This document shows, one piece after another, positions 1-7,106 of a stretch of 11,259 bases of DNA. The DNA lies in the NCBI GenBank assembly GCA_031177555.1, contig JAPSGM010000041.1, positions 1 to 11,259 of the forward strand, given 5' to 3'. Under the pieces are notes generated by a model. That model made no database searches and had not been told where the DNA came from. It saw nothing but the letters and a program-made list of their open reading frames with translations. The position numbers were made by a program, and so were the translations under genes. Origin of the DNA: Chloroflexota bacterium (GTDB taxonomy: Bacteria > Chloroflexota > Limnocylindria > QHBO01). Numbering within the stretch: the first letter of the stretch is position 1; the number at the start of each line of letters is the position of its first letter.

Positions 1-1505
1 GCGAACTCGTCGGTCAGCTCGTCGATGTCGATGGGCTGCAGGCGCCACACCGCCGAGCTGCCGAAGCCCCAGTGGACGATGAAGGTCTCGTCCTTGAGCT
101 GGTCGCCGATGCGCAGCGTGCCGCCCTCGCGCACGTACGGCAGCAGGTCGCGGCTGCCGATGCGGTTGAGGTTCTGCCCCGTTCGGCCGTCGTCGAGCGG
201 GATGGTGGCCGCGAGGTTCGCCGCGAGCTGGGCTTCGTAGTCCTCGCTGCCGGGCAGCTGGACGTTCGTCGGTGTCGGCAGAACGCCGTCGGCCGATAGC
301 CGTACCTCTCCAAAGCGCTCCAGCTGGAAGAACTCCACAACCGTGAGCTCAGCATGGGTCACCCGCATAGACTCGAGCGGCTCGAACGCAGCGTTGCGGT
401 CCGCCGGAGCGGTGGGAAGTGGCAGGTCGGCCGGGGCGGGAAGCCCGCCGGCTCCCTCGCAAACCTCGAACGTGTCGAGGACGACCTGGGTCACGCCGAA
501 CGTGTCGGCCGCCGTGCCTGCGATCGCGACTCGGTCGCCGATCTCGCCATCGAAGACGCCATCGCCGTCGAAGACGAAGACTCCCTCAGAGGTGAGGACG
601 TTGGAGTCGCGATCGGCCGCCTCCGCCTCGATGAAGAAGCCACGCAGTCCCTGGTTGCCCGGGAGGCCGCTGTCGCCGCCCGACGTGAAGTCGGCGGTGA
701 CGACACCACGCGTGGTGACGGTTGCGCCTGAGATGGGTGTCGCGGAACCATCACCCTGGATCTCGTGGATCGGCGTGATGTCCGCGGCGGGCGTCTCGCA
801 TGGCGTCACCGGGTCCGGGTCTGGATCTCCGCCGCCGAACGTCCCTGGAGTCGGGGTATTGGCTGCGCCATTGTTGAAGTCGGCCAGAGCCCAGTCCGCC
901 GCCTCGTCCGTATCCTCCCCGTCGGTGGTACGGCGGCCGCCCGCGGGAAGGAATCCCTCGGTATCGGGCCCGATGACCGGGGCATAGAAGTGGAAACTCT
1001 CCGGGAGCTCCCCGTCGGTGACGCCCAGCGCATCGATGACGACCTCGTCTCCGGAGACCTGGCCACCGGCGAGCGAGGCCGTCGTCACCAGCGCGATCGT
1101 GTACGAGGAGTTCTCGACGAAGTTTTCCGAAATCGTCAGATTCGGCGTTACGCCGTACGTGGACCCGACCGATGCATTGCCGACCAGGTAGAAGCCGTTG
1201 TCACCCATCGTCGCGCCGGCGTTGAAATCGAGCCGGGCGTCAATGGTTCCGTTCGAAGTCGAGTTGTCGCTCTCGACGATGACGATGGAGAGGCCACCCA
1301 GCGCCACTCCCGGATCGCCGTACAGCTCGATGAATTCGACGTCTGTGCCCGTCGTGCTGCCGACGACTTCGTTCAGGAGAACTGGATCCCCGGTCTTTGC
1401 ACGCGCCGGCGAACGCGATGCGGCCGGTAGCAGGCTGACGAGCAGGGCGAAGGTGATGGCGAGCGTTGCAACGCGGCGGCTCGCCAGGGAGGAGGAGGCG
1501 AACAT
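1..1505 (-). CDS. Secreted LTD / ExeM-NucH-type extracellular nuclease, N-terminal part (3' end outside window)
   Basis: An open frame runs from ATG at 1505 to the window edge without a stop, giving 501 visible residues. Residues 1-37 look like a signal peptide (RR near 10, hydrophobic 13-29, then small residues). Residues 41-220 are a lamin tail domain, with VLLNE at 42-46 and EFIELYGDPG at 57-66. Residues 245-350 resemble the OB-fold region of ExeM/NucH nucleases: IHEIQGDG at 246-253, a GVVTADF strand, GFFIEAE at 289-295, then GDRVAIAGTAADTFGVTQV. The stretch 385-490 (ERFGEVRLS, LRIGD, GFGSSAVWRLQP) matches what follows in that family. The endonuclease/exonuclease/phosphatase domain expected next would lie left of position 1 and cannot be seen. 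The LTD is paralogous to that of the gene at 1683-2960. An AGGAG lies 12 bases before the start, inside a hairpin. A nuclease role is inferred from architecture; the catalytic part is not visible. Confidence 0.8.
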   Translation of the reverse strand, partial: MFASSSLASRRVATLAITFALLVSLLPAASRSPARAKTGDPVLLNEVVGSTTGTDVEFIELYGDPGVALGGLSIVIVESDNSTSNGTIDARLDFNAGATMGDNGFYLVGNASVGSTYGVTPNLTISENFVENSSYTIALVTTASLAGGQVSGDEVVIDALGVTDGELPESFHFYAPVIGPDTEGFLPAGGRRTTDGEDTDEAADWALADFNNGAANTPTPGTFGGGDPDPDPVTPCETPAADITPIHEIQGDGSATPISGATVTTRGVVTADFTSGGDSGLPGNQGLRGFFIEAEAADRDSNVLTSEGVFVFDGDGVFDGEIGDRVAIAGTAADTFGVTQVVLDTFEVCEGAGGLPAPADLPLPTAPADRNAAFEPLESMRVTHAELTVVEFFQLERFGEVRLSADGVLPTPTNVQLPGSEDYEAQLAANLAATIPLDDGRTGQNLNRIGSRDLLPYVREGGTLRIGDQLKDETFIVHWGFGSSAVWRLQPIDIDELTDEF

Positions 1506-1508
1506 GCG

Positions 1509-1555
1509 AGGAGGCTTCTCCTGGGGCTGATGAGGTTCGACCGGGCGTCCTCATC
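1509..1555 (-). promoter_or_regulatory. Structured 5' leader with hairpin-sequestered Shine-Dalgarno
   Basis: Upstream of the ATG at 1505 the minus-strand transcript would hold two hairpins in a row. The first is a perfect 7-bp stem, GATGAGG (1555-1549) with CCTCATC (1535-1529), around a 13-base loop. The second is AGGAG (1522-1518), loop AAGC, CTCCT (1513-1509), which pairs the only Shine-Dalgarno-like sequence before this start. Translation could depend on opening the hairpin. Stem lengths are seen; regulation is inferred. Confidence 0.35.
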
Positions 1556-1603
1556 GGGCCCCCGGCGCCGTAGGCCTACACCCTACCAACGCCTGGGGAC
1601 GTT

Positions 1604-1633
1604 CGCGCGCCGATACAGCGCCCCTGGCGCGCG
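1604..1633 (-). terminator. GC-rich stem-loop after the 1683-2960 gene
   Basis: A perfect 8-bp inverted repeat, CGCGCGCC (1604-1611) and GGCGCGCG (1626-1633), encloses 14 bases. It starts about 50 bases past the TGA at 1683-1685, in the gap between two co-directional minus-strand genes. There is no T run after it, so it is at best a factor-assisted or weak terminator. Confidence 0.35.
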
Positions 1634-1682
1634 GGGTCAACAGCCGACGGTCATGGCGTCGCAATGACCTCGGGGTACTCGG

Positions 1683-2960
1683 TCAGCCGCCGAGGAGGGC
1701 GCGGGCCGTGGCGGACAGGTCGGCGGCAGCCGCCCGGCCGACCCACCTGGGTGACATGCCCTCTACGTGATTGACGAATGACCGCAGCTGTGCCGCTGCC
1801 GATTCATGCATGCCACGCTCCGCAAACCTGGCCGAGCGTACCAGGTGCTCGCGCAGCTCGGCTGCCTTGCGCGAGTCCACCGATCCGTCCGCGACGAGCC
1901 CGTCGAACGCGGCGAGCAGGTCGGCGAGGCTTCCGTCACCGGGCGGTCGAAGCAGGTCCTCCTCGACGGTCACGCGGAGGGTGCAGGTCGCCTCCTGCGG
2001 CGGCGTCGCGTCGGTGAGCGCGGTGATGGTGACGTCGTAAGTGCCGACCGGCGTCGTCGCCTCGACCGAGACGGATGCGGTGGCAGCCTCGCCGGCGGCT
2101 CCCGCTGAGGCCAGATCAGTCACGGACAGCGTGCCCGGATCTGGATCGGCGGAGATGCTGAAGGTGGTCACCACGCCGTCGGCATCGCTCGCGGAGACGG
2201 GCGAGTAGGCGGCCGTCCCGAAGGTCGTCGTCACGCTGGGCTCGCAGCTGGCGACCGGTGGCGCGTCATACGCCGTCGCGGCAGTGGGCGTGTTGGCCGG
2301 GCCGAGATGGTCGTCGGCGACGACCCAGTCGGAAGCCGCATCGGTGTCGACCCCATCGGTGACGCGACGCGCGCCGGCGGGTAGGAAGGCATCATCGGGC
2401 CCGAACACCGGCGCGCCCCAGAAGAAGGTCTCCGTGAAGCCTCCGTCGTTCAGGCCGAGGGAGTCGACCACCGTCTCCGCGCCGGTGACCGTCGAGCCGC
2501 TCAGGCTGGAGGTCTCCACCAGGGCGACCGTCTGGCTCCCGTTCTCGAAGAGCTCGACCGCCGGCGAGGTCGGCGTCAGCGCGACGTCGGGCACCACCCC
2601 GTAGTTGGCGCCCAGGCCCGTTGCGTTGCCCAGCAGGAAGAAGCCGTTGCCGCCGAGCCGGTCGTCCGCGTCGAAGTCGACCCGCAGGTCGATGGCGCCG
2701 GCGCCGCTGCTGTCCCCCTCGACCACGACCAGGCTGAGACCGGCCAGCGAGTGTCCCGGTGTCCCATACAGCTCGACGAACTCGGTGGTGTCCGTCCCGG
2801 AGTGGCTCACCAGCATCTCGTTGAGGAGCACCGGCGCGCCCGTCAGCGCCCGGGCCGTGAAGATCGGCAGCACCAAGCCACCCACCAGCACGAGCCCGAC
2901 CCCCAGGTCGATGAGCCGGTCACCCGCTGGGCGTGCGATGGAGACGAGGCGGTTTCGCAT
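1683..2960 (-). CDS. Secreted lamin-tail-domain protein with Ig-like region and C-terminal FIMAH-like domain
   Basis: A 425-residue protein from ATG 2960. A TTG at 2969 would add three residues, but that TTG lies inside a TAGGTT box placed 7 bases before the ATG, which favours a leaderless ATG. Residues 1-40 form a signal sequence or membrane anchor (hydrophobic 18-34). Residues 43-225 are a lamin tail domain (VLLNEMLVS, EFVELYGTPG, FLPAGARRVTDG) closely paralogous to the neighbour at 1-1505. Residues 236-333 look like an Ig/cadherin-type beta domain (SASDADGVV, TTPVGTYDVTITA, two Cys at 239 and 326). Residues 344-425 are helical (SLADLLAAFDGLVADGSV, LRSFVNHVEGMSP) and resemble the FIMAH domain found at the C-terminus of secreted enzymes and adhesins. 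No catalytic motif is visible. A role in surface binding is inference. Confidence 0.8.
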   Translation of the reverse strand: MRNRLVSIARPAGDRLIDLGVGLVLVGGLVLPIFTARALTGAPVLLNEMLVSHSGTDTTEFVELYGTPGHSLAGLSLVVVEGDSSGAGAIDLRVDFDADDRLGGNGFFLLGNATGLGANYGVVPDVALTPTSPAVELFENGSQTVALVETSSLSGSTVTGAETVVDSLGLNDGGFTETFFWGAPVFGPDDAFLPAGARRVTDGVDTDAASDWVVADDHLGPANTPTAATAYDAPPVASCEPSVTTTFGTAAYSPVSASDADGVVTTFSISADPDPGTLSVTDLASAGAAGEAATASVSVEATTPVGTYDVTITALTDATPPQEATCTLRVTVEEDLLRPPGDGSLADLLAAFDGLVADGSVDSRKAAELREHLVRSARFAERGMHESAAAQLRSFVNHVEGMSPRWVGRAAAADLSATARALLGG

Positions 2961-2967
2961 GCCCCGC

Positions 2968-2973
2968 AACCTA
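2968..2973 (-). promoter_or_regulatory. TAGGTT -10-like box, leaderless promoter candidate
   Basis: TAGGTT read on the minus strand ends 7 bases before the ATG at 2960, so transcription would start at or next to the start codon. No clear -35 and no Shine-Dalgarno are seen. The same spacing recurs before the genes at 3079 and 10483. Confidence 0.4.
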
Positions 2974-3002
2974 GCGGTCCGCCGCGCTCGCGCCTACGGG
3001 AA

Positions 3003-3063
3003 GCAGGTACCGGATCGGGTGCGCGCGCGCACAGGACCCGCGACCCGTCGCGGCGGTACCTGC
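3003..3063. promoter_or_regulatory. Nested inverted repeats in divergent intergenic region (operator candidate)
   Basis: A perfect 10-bp inverted repeat, GCAGGTACCG at 3003-3012 and CGGTACCTGC at 3054-3063, surrounds a second 7-bp one, CCGCGAC at 3038-3044 and GTCGCGG at 3047-3053 with a 2-base centre. The outer right arm ends 3 bases before the TACACT box of the gene at 3079. The location between divergent genes fits a regulator-binding site or a paired structure. The symmetry is seen; the function is inferred. Confidence 0.4.
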
Positions 3064-3066
3064 GGC

Positions 3067-3072
3067 TACACT
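3067..3072 (+). promoter_or_regulatory. TACACT -10-like box, leaderless promoter candidate
   Basis: TACACT is followed by exactly 6 bases and then the ATG at 3079. No Shine-Dalgarno precedes that ATG. This is the spacing expected if the A of ATG is the transcription start. Confidence 0.45.
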
Positions 3073-3078
3073 CGCCCC

Positions 3079-3564
3079 ATGGATCAGCGGCCCACCGACC
3101 CGACGCTGCCTCCACCGCCCAACCCGCAGCCGATGCCGGAGCGGCCCGGCCAGGTGACGGCCGCGGCCGCGATCCTGATCGTGCTCGGCGCGCTGGTGGC
3201 CCTGATCGGCGTGCTCGCCCTCATCGGCGGCGCCGCCTTCCCCTCCGTGGCGGAACGGCCGGAGTTCCGCGAGCAGTTCGGCGACATCTCGGCGGCGTTC
3301 GGCGGGCTGCTCCTCACCCTTGGGCTCATCCTGCTGGCCTATGGCCTCCTGCAGGTCATCAGCGGCATCTTCGTCCTGTCCGGCAGGACCTGGGCGCGCA
3401 TCAGCGGCCTGATCGTCGCCGTGCTTGGCGTCCTCATCAGCCTGCTGGGAGCGCTTCCTGGCGAGGGACCCGCCGCCGGCAACCTCGTCTCGCTGGCCCT
3501 GCTGCTGGCCTACGGGTTCGTGGCCTGGGTGCTGGCCAGCCGCGGCGCCTGGTTCACCCGCTAG
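3079..3564 (+). CDS. Small proline-rich four-helix membrane protein, function unknown
   Basis: A 161-residue protein. The first 25 residues are polar and proline-rich (PTLPPPPNPQP at 8-18) and probably cytoplasmic. Four hydrophobic segments follow at about 27-50, 72-100, 105-126 and 135-154, with a charged stretch around 57-69 (VAERPEFREQFGD) between the first two. The short C-terminal tail is RGAWFTR. I chose ATG 3079 because the proline-rich head begins there and a TACACT box sits 6 bases upstream; the frame stays open to 2605, but that part is antisense to the LTD gene. The general pattern resembles small DUF-type four-helix proteins of high-GC bacteria, but I do not recognise the family. 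It is divergent from the LTD gene and convergent with the ABC operon, 9 bases from its last stop codon. Confidence 0.7.
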   Translation: MDQRPTDPTLPPPPNPQPMPERPGQVTAAAAILIVLGALVALIGVLALIGGAAFPSVAERPEFREQFGDISAAFGGLLLTLGLILLAYGLLQVISGIFVLSGRTWARISGLIVAVLGVLISLLGALPGEGPAAGNLVSLALLLAYGFVAWVLASRGAWFTR

Positions 3565-3580
3565 GGCGCTGCCTCAGCGG
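3558..3580. terminator. Hairpin overlapping two convergent stop codons
   Basis: CCGCTAGG (3558-3565) pairs with CCT plus AGCGG (3572-3580) with one bulged C and a 6-base loop. The stem spans the stop of the membrane protein (3562-3564) and of the ABC permease (3574-3576). It could serve both strands, but there is no T run on either side. Confidence 0.3.
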
Positions 3581-4407
3581 ACGTCCAGGGTCGCGTTCTG
3601 CCGGGCACCTCGCTCGAGGTAGGTGAACAGCCCGAAGGCGACGACCGCATACGCGACGCCGATGAGCGCCTCCAGGCCGATCAGCCCGCCAACGTCCGCA
3701 AGGCCAGCGCCCACGGCCGCCTGGCGAACCGCCTCGAGGCCGTGCGTGAACGGCAGCAGGTTGCCGATCACCTGCATCCAGCCCGGCAGGTCGGCCAGCG
3801 GGATGTTGACCCCACAGAAGAGCAGGATGGCCATCATGATCAGGTTCGCGCCGAAGAGCCCGTCGCGCAGGCGAAGCGAGATGGCGCCCTGCAACGCGCC
3901 GATGGCCGTGCACGAGAACACCGTGACCAGCAGGGCGAGGCCCGCGACGAGCAGCGAGCCGGGTGCCAGCCTGACGCCCAGGAACACCACGCCGACGCCG
4001 AAGGCATACAGCGACACGAGCAGCCCGTTCCCCACGAAGGGCAGGAATCGGCCCGCGAAGAGCGCCACCCGGTTGCTCGGCGTGGCCAGGATGGCCGGCA
4101 GCGTGCCGAACCAGCGCTCGTTGGCGATGGCCATGGTCATGCCGAACACGCCGGCCAGGGCCGAGACCTGGACCGCATTGCCGATGGCGAAGTACGCGGC
4201 CGAGCGGTCCGTGGCGTATGAGCCGAGGGCTGCGAAGAAGAAGAGCTGGAACGTCGGTCCGCCGATCAGGGTGGGGATGTAGATGGACGGCCGCGCCCAG
4301 TTGAAGAGCATGCCGTAGCTCATCAGGCCGCCGTACCAGAAGACGCGGAACGCGCTGCGCAGCCCGGCGGGATTGGCGGCGCGGACGGGCGCCACTGCGG
4401 CGGTCAC
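3574..4407 (-). CDS. ABC-2 type transporter permease (second of pair)
   Basis: A 277-residue integral membrane protein of an exporter complex. The start is GTG at 4407, giving the 4-base overlap GTGA with the stop of the upstream permease; an earlier open stretch to 4821 in this frame is only the shadow of that gene. The ABC-2 hallmarks are visible: about six hydrophobic segments, an amphipathic stretch NERWFGTLPAILATP at 96-110 that in this family contacts the ATPase, and LPFTHGLEAVRQAAVG at 218-233 before the last helices. The C-terminus ends ARQNATLDVR, echoing ARRDATLALQ in the partner, so the two permeases are probably paralogues forming a heterodimer. It is the last gene of the operon. 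The substrate cannot be told from sequence; DrrB-like drug or lipid export is typical of the family. Confidence 0.85.
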   Translation of the reverse strand: MTAAVAPVRAANPAGLRSAFRVFWYGGLMSYGMLFNWARPSIYIPTLIGGPTFQLFFFAALGSYATDRSAAYFAIGNAVQVSALAGVFGMTMAIANERWFGTLPAILATPSNRVALFAGRFLPFVGNGLLVSLYAFGVGVVFLGVRLAPGSLLVAGLALLVTVFSCTAIGALQGAISLRLRDGLFGANLIMMAILLFCGVNIPLADLPGWMQVIGNLLPFTHGLEAVRQAAVGAGLADVGGLIGLEALIGVAYAVVAFGLFTYLERGARQNATLDVR

Positions 4408-5196
4408 TGCAGCGCCAGCGTCGCGTCCCGGCGGGCCTTGGCCAGCACGAAGACGAGGATGACCCGCGCGGCCATGTAGTAGACGACGGCCAGCAGCAGG
4501 CACATCACGATCGCCAGGATCGGTGGCTGGCTGCCCGCGGCCGCGCCGCGGATCGCCTCCATGCCCCAGGTCGGAGCCAGCAGCCAGCTGATGGGCCGCA
4601 CCCAGAATGGGAGGACGGCAACCGGCACCAGCAGGCCGGCCACCAGCCAGATCGGGTACTCGAGCAGGTTGCCCAGCGCGTTGGCGTGACGGTACAGGAC
4701 GAAGGTGGTGGCGATCAGCATGCCGAGCCCGCCAAGGGAGATGATGGCGGCCGCCAGTGAGAAGGGGAGAAGCAAGGGGAAGGTTGCCTGGATCGGCATC
4801 CCGAACAGGATCGCCCCCCACGCCAGCGTGGCCACGATCCCGTAGAAGCCGAGGACCACGGCGCCGAAGGTCTGCCCCACCAGGATCAGGTCGTAGCGCG
4901 ACGGGGCGCTGACCAGCAGCTCCAGTGTCCCTTCCCAGCGCTGCCAGGCGATCGCCCCACCACAGCCGAAGAGGGTGGTGCTCCAGACACCCATCATCCC
5001 GGCGCCGAGCGCCACGTAGAGGAGCGTCTGCCCGGCCGTCCCCCCTCCGGACTGGAACAGGAAGAAGCCCAGCGTCGCGAAGATCAGCGGGCTGATGAAG
5101 GTGGTCAGGATGAAGAACTCGCTGGCGAGCAGCATCCGGACGTTGAACCAGGTGACGAACCAGATCAGCCTGGCCGAGCGCACCGCGTTCAACGGC

Positions 5197-6228
<1,032 letters not shown>

Positions 6229-6304
6229 TGAGGGGTGACGTCTCCGTTGGTTGAGTCGCTGGGCAGCCGACATGGTAGCGCCAACGGCGCCCGCGCCCGG
6301 GAGT

Positions 6305-6374
6305 GGCCCGCTGCGTCAGGCCAGGCTTCACCGGAGCCGATGCGCCCGTGTGGTGTGGCTCGGTGCATCGGGCC
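6305..6374. repeat. Paired inverted-repeat unit A
   Basis: Left arm GGCCCGCTGCGTCAGGCC (6305-6322) and right arm GGCTCGGTGCATCGGGCC (6357-6374) are inverted relatives: as RNA they pair at 13 Watson-Crick and 3 G-U positions out of 18. The 34-base centre contains a small hairpin (GGCTT/GAGCC) followed by TGCGCC. The right arm can also fold alone as a 5-bp stem with an 8-base loop; the left arm alone keeps a 4-bp stem. Confidence 0.55.
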
Positions 6375-6418
6375 GTGCGGAGCGTGAGCTGCGCGCCGCG
6401 GGCGCCGAGCGCTCGGGG

Positions 6419-6488
6419 GGCCCGCTGCATAGGGCCAAACCACGCAGGTGGTTGCGCCTACGTGACGTACGGCCCAATCGACCGGGCC
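6419..6488. repeat. Paired inverted-repeat unit B
   Basis: Left arm GGCCCGCTGCATAGGGCC (6419-6436) and right arm GGCCCAATCGACCGGGCC (6471-6488) match in inverted orientation at 14 of 18 positions. The centre is again 34 bases, with the perfect hairpin AACCAC-GCAG-GTGGTT followed by TGCGCC. Both arms lie exactly 114 bases after the corresponding arms of unit A, so this is a second copy of the same 70-base element. Each arm alone also forms GGCCC/GGGCC around an 8-base loop. Confidence 0.6.
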
Positions 6489-6499
6489 ACCGGGCGAGG

Positions 6500-6538
6500 G
6501 GCCTGCAGGCCGGGGCAAAGGGCCAGCGGGCAGCGGCC
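6500..6538. repeat. 12-base palindrome plus GGCC-bounded hairpin, possible decayed third unit
   Basis: GGCCTGCAGGCC at 6500-6511 is a perfect palindrome. GGCCAGCGGGCAGCGGCC at 6521-6538 is again 18 bases and GGCC-bounded; its right half GCAGCGG-CC resembles the reverse complement of the 6419-6436 arm. The relation to units A and B is suggestive only. Confidence 0.3.
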
Positions 6539-6569
6539 GGGCACGCGACCGGTTCGGACGAAAAGGTGC

Positions 6570-6575
6570 TATTCT
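6570..6575 (+). promoter_or_regulatory. TATTCT -10-like box before the split-barrel gene
   Basis: TATTCT lies in the most AT-rich patch of this intergenic region, 42 bases before the ATG at 6618. A GGAG at 6601-6604 could be a distant Shine-Dalgarno. No good -35 is seen at 16-18 bases. Confidence 0.35.
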
Positions 6576-6617
6576 ACGGTAGCGCATTTCGTAGCTGAAC
6601 GGAGACTGACGAGCGTC

Positions 6618-7106
6618 ATGGGATGGCTCCCGGCACCCGTCGAGCGCATGCTCGACGTCGCCCTGGTTGGCGAGCTCACCGTCGTCGGCCGCGATGGCCG
6701 ACCGATCACCCATCCGCTCATCCCCCTCTACGACGGGGAACACATCTACCTGCACTCCAGCACGCTGTTCAGCAAGAAGCTGGAGCACATCAAGCGCGAT
6801 CCGCACGTATCGCTGTCGCTCAGCGACCCGGTCGCGCTGAAGGGCGTGCCGGGGCGCGCCACGATCCAGGGCACCGCGCGCGTCATCGAGGATGACCCGC
6901 ACTCGCAGTGGGAGCGGCTGATCCTGGACCTGTGGCGCCGCAAGGAGCCGGTCATCGACGCCTTCCTGAAGCAGCGCATCGCCCTGCCGCTCTTCTTCGA
7001 GCGTGCCGTGATCGAGGTCACGCCGACTCGCTGCCTGCTGTGGGCGTCCGGCGACACCACCGATGAGCCGCAGCGCTTCGTGGCTCCCCGCGAGGAGGCG
7101 GCCTGA
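6618..7106 (+). CDS. PNPOx-like split-barrel flavin/F420-binding family protein
   Basis: A 162-residue protein of the pyridoxamine-5'-phosphate-oxidase-like split-barrel fold, which binds FMN, F420 or heme depending on subfamily. The N-terminal part carries the typical pattern: GELTVVGRDGRPITHPLIP at 18-36, IYLHSSTLFSKKLEHIKRDP at 43-62, then VSLSLSD at 64-70 and ATIQGTARVI at 81-90. This fits a cofactor-dependent oxidoreductase or a binder with no fixed activity; the cofactor cannot be told by eye. ATG 6618 starts right at the family's usual beginning; the open frame upstream to 6303 crosses the hairpin repeats and is not credible. Its stop TGA overlaps the next ATG by one base (TGATG), so it is coupled to the split-barrel/UbiA fusion and probably serves the same chemistry. 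Confidence 0.8.
   Translation: MGWLPAPVERMLDVALVGELTVVGRDGRPITHPLIPLYDGEHIYLHSSTLFSKKLEHIKRDPHVSLSLSDPVALKGVPGRATIQGTARVIEDDPHSQWERLILDLWRRKEPVIDAFLKQRIALPLFFERAVIEVTPTRCLLWASGDTTDEPQRFVAPREEAA
7092..7098 (+). promoter_or_regulatory. Strong Shine-Dalgarno GAGGAGG
   Basis: GAGGAGG lies 7 bases before the ATG at 7106, inside the end of the previous gene. It supports that start and translational coupling across the TGATG overlap. Confidence 0.6.

Larger units (their letters stand above)
6229..6617. other. Non-coding stretch between the ABC operon and the split-barrel gene
   Basis: 389 bases without a convincing gene, lying between divergent genes. It holds the paired hairpin repeats at 6305-6488, a perfect 12-base palindrome GGCCTGCAGGCC at 6500-6511, a further GGCC-bounded hairpin at 6521-6538, and a short AT-richer patch around 6560-6596 with a TATTCT box. 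Frames remain open here on both strands, but their products are Arg/Pro/Ala-rich and look like GC-driven shadows. Confidence 0.7.

Noticed and set aside
4408..4821. N-terminal extension of the second ABC permease frame
   Set aside because: It overlaps the first permease wholly in another frame and has no membrane or family pattern; the GTG at 4407 with a 4-base overlap is the natural start.
6303..6617. Upstream extension of the split-barrel gene, containing two similar 24-residue stretches
   Set aside because: The peptide similarity (ARC-PxxxG-RA) is explained by the paired DNA repeats; family homology begins only after 6618.
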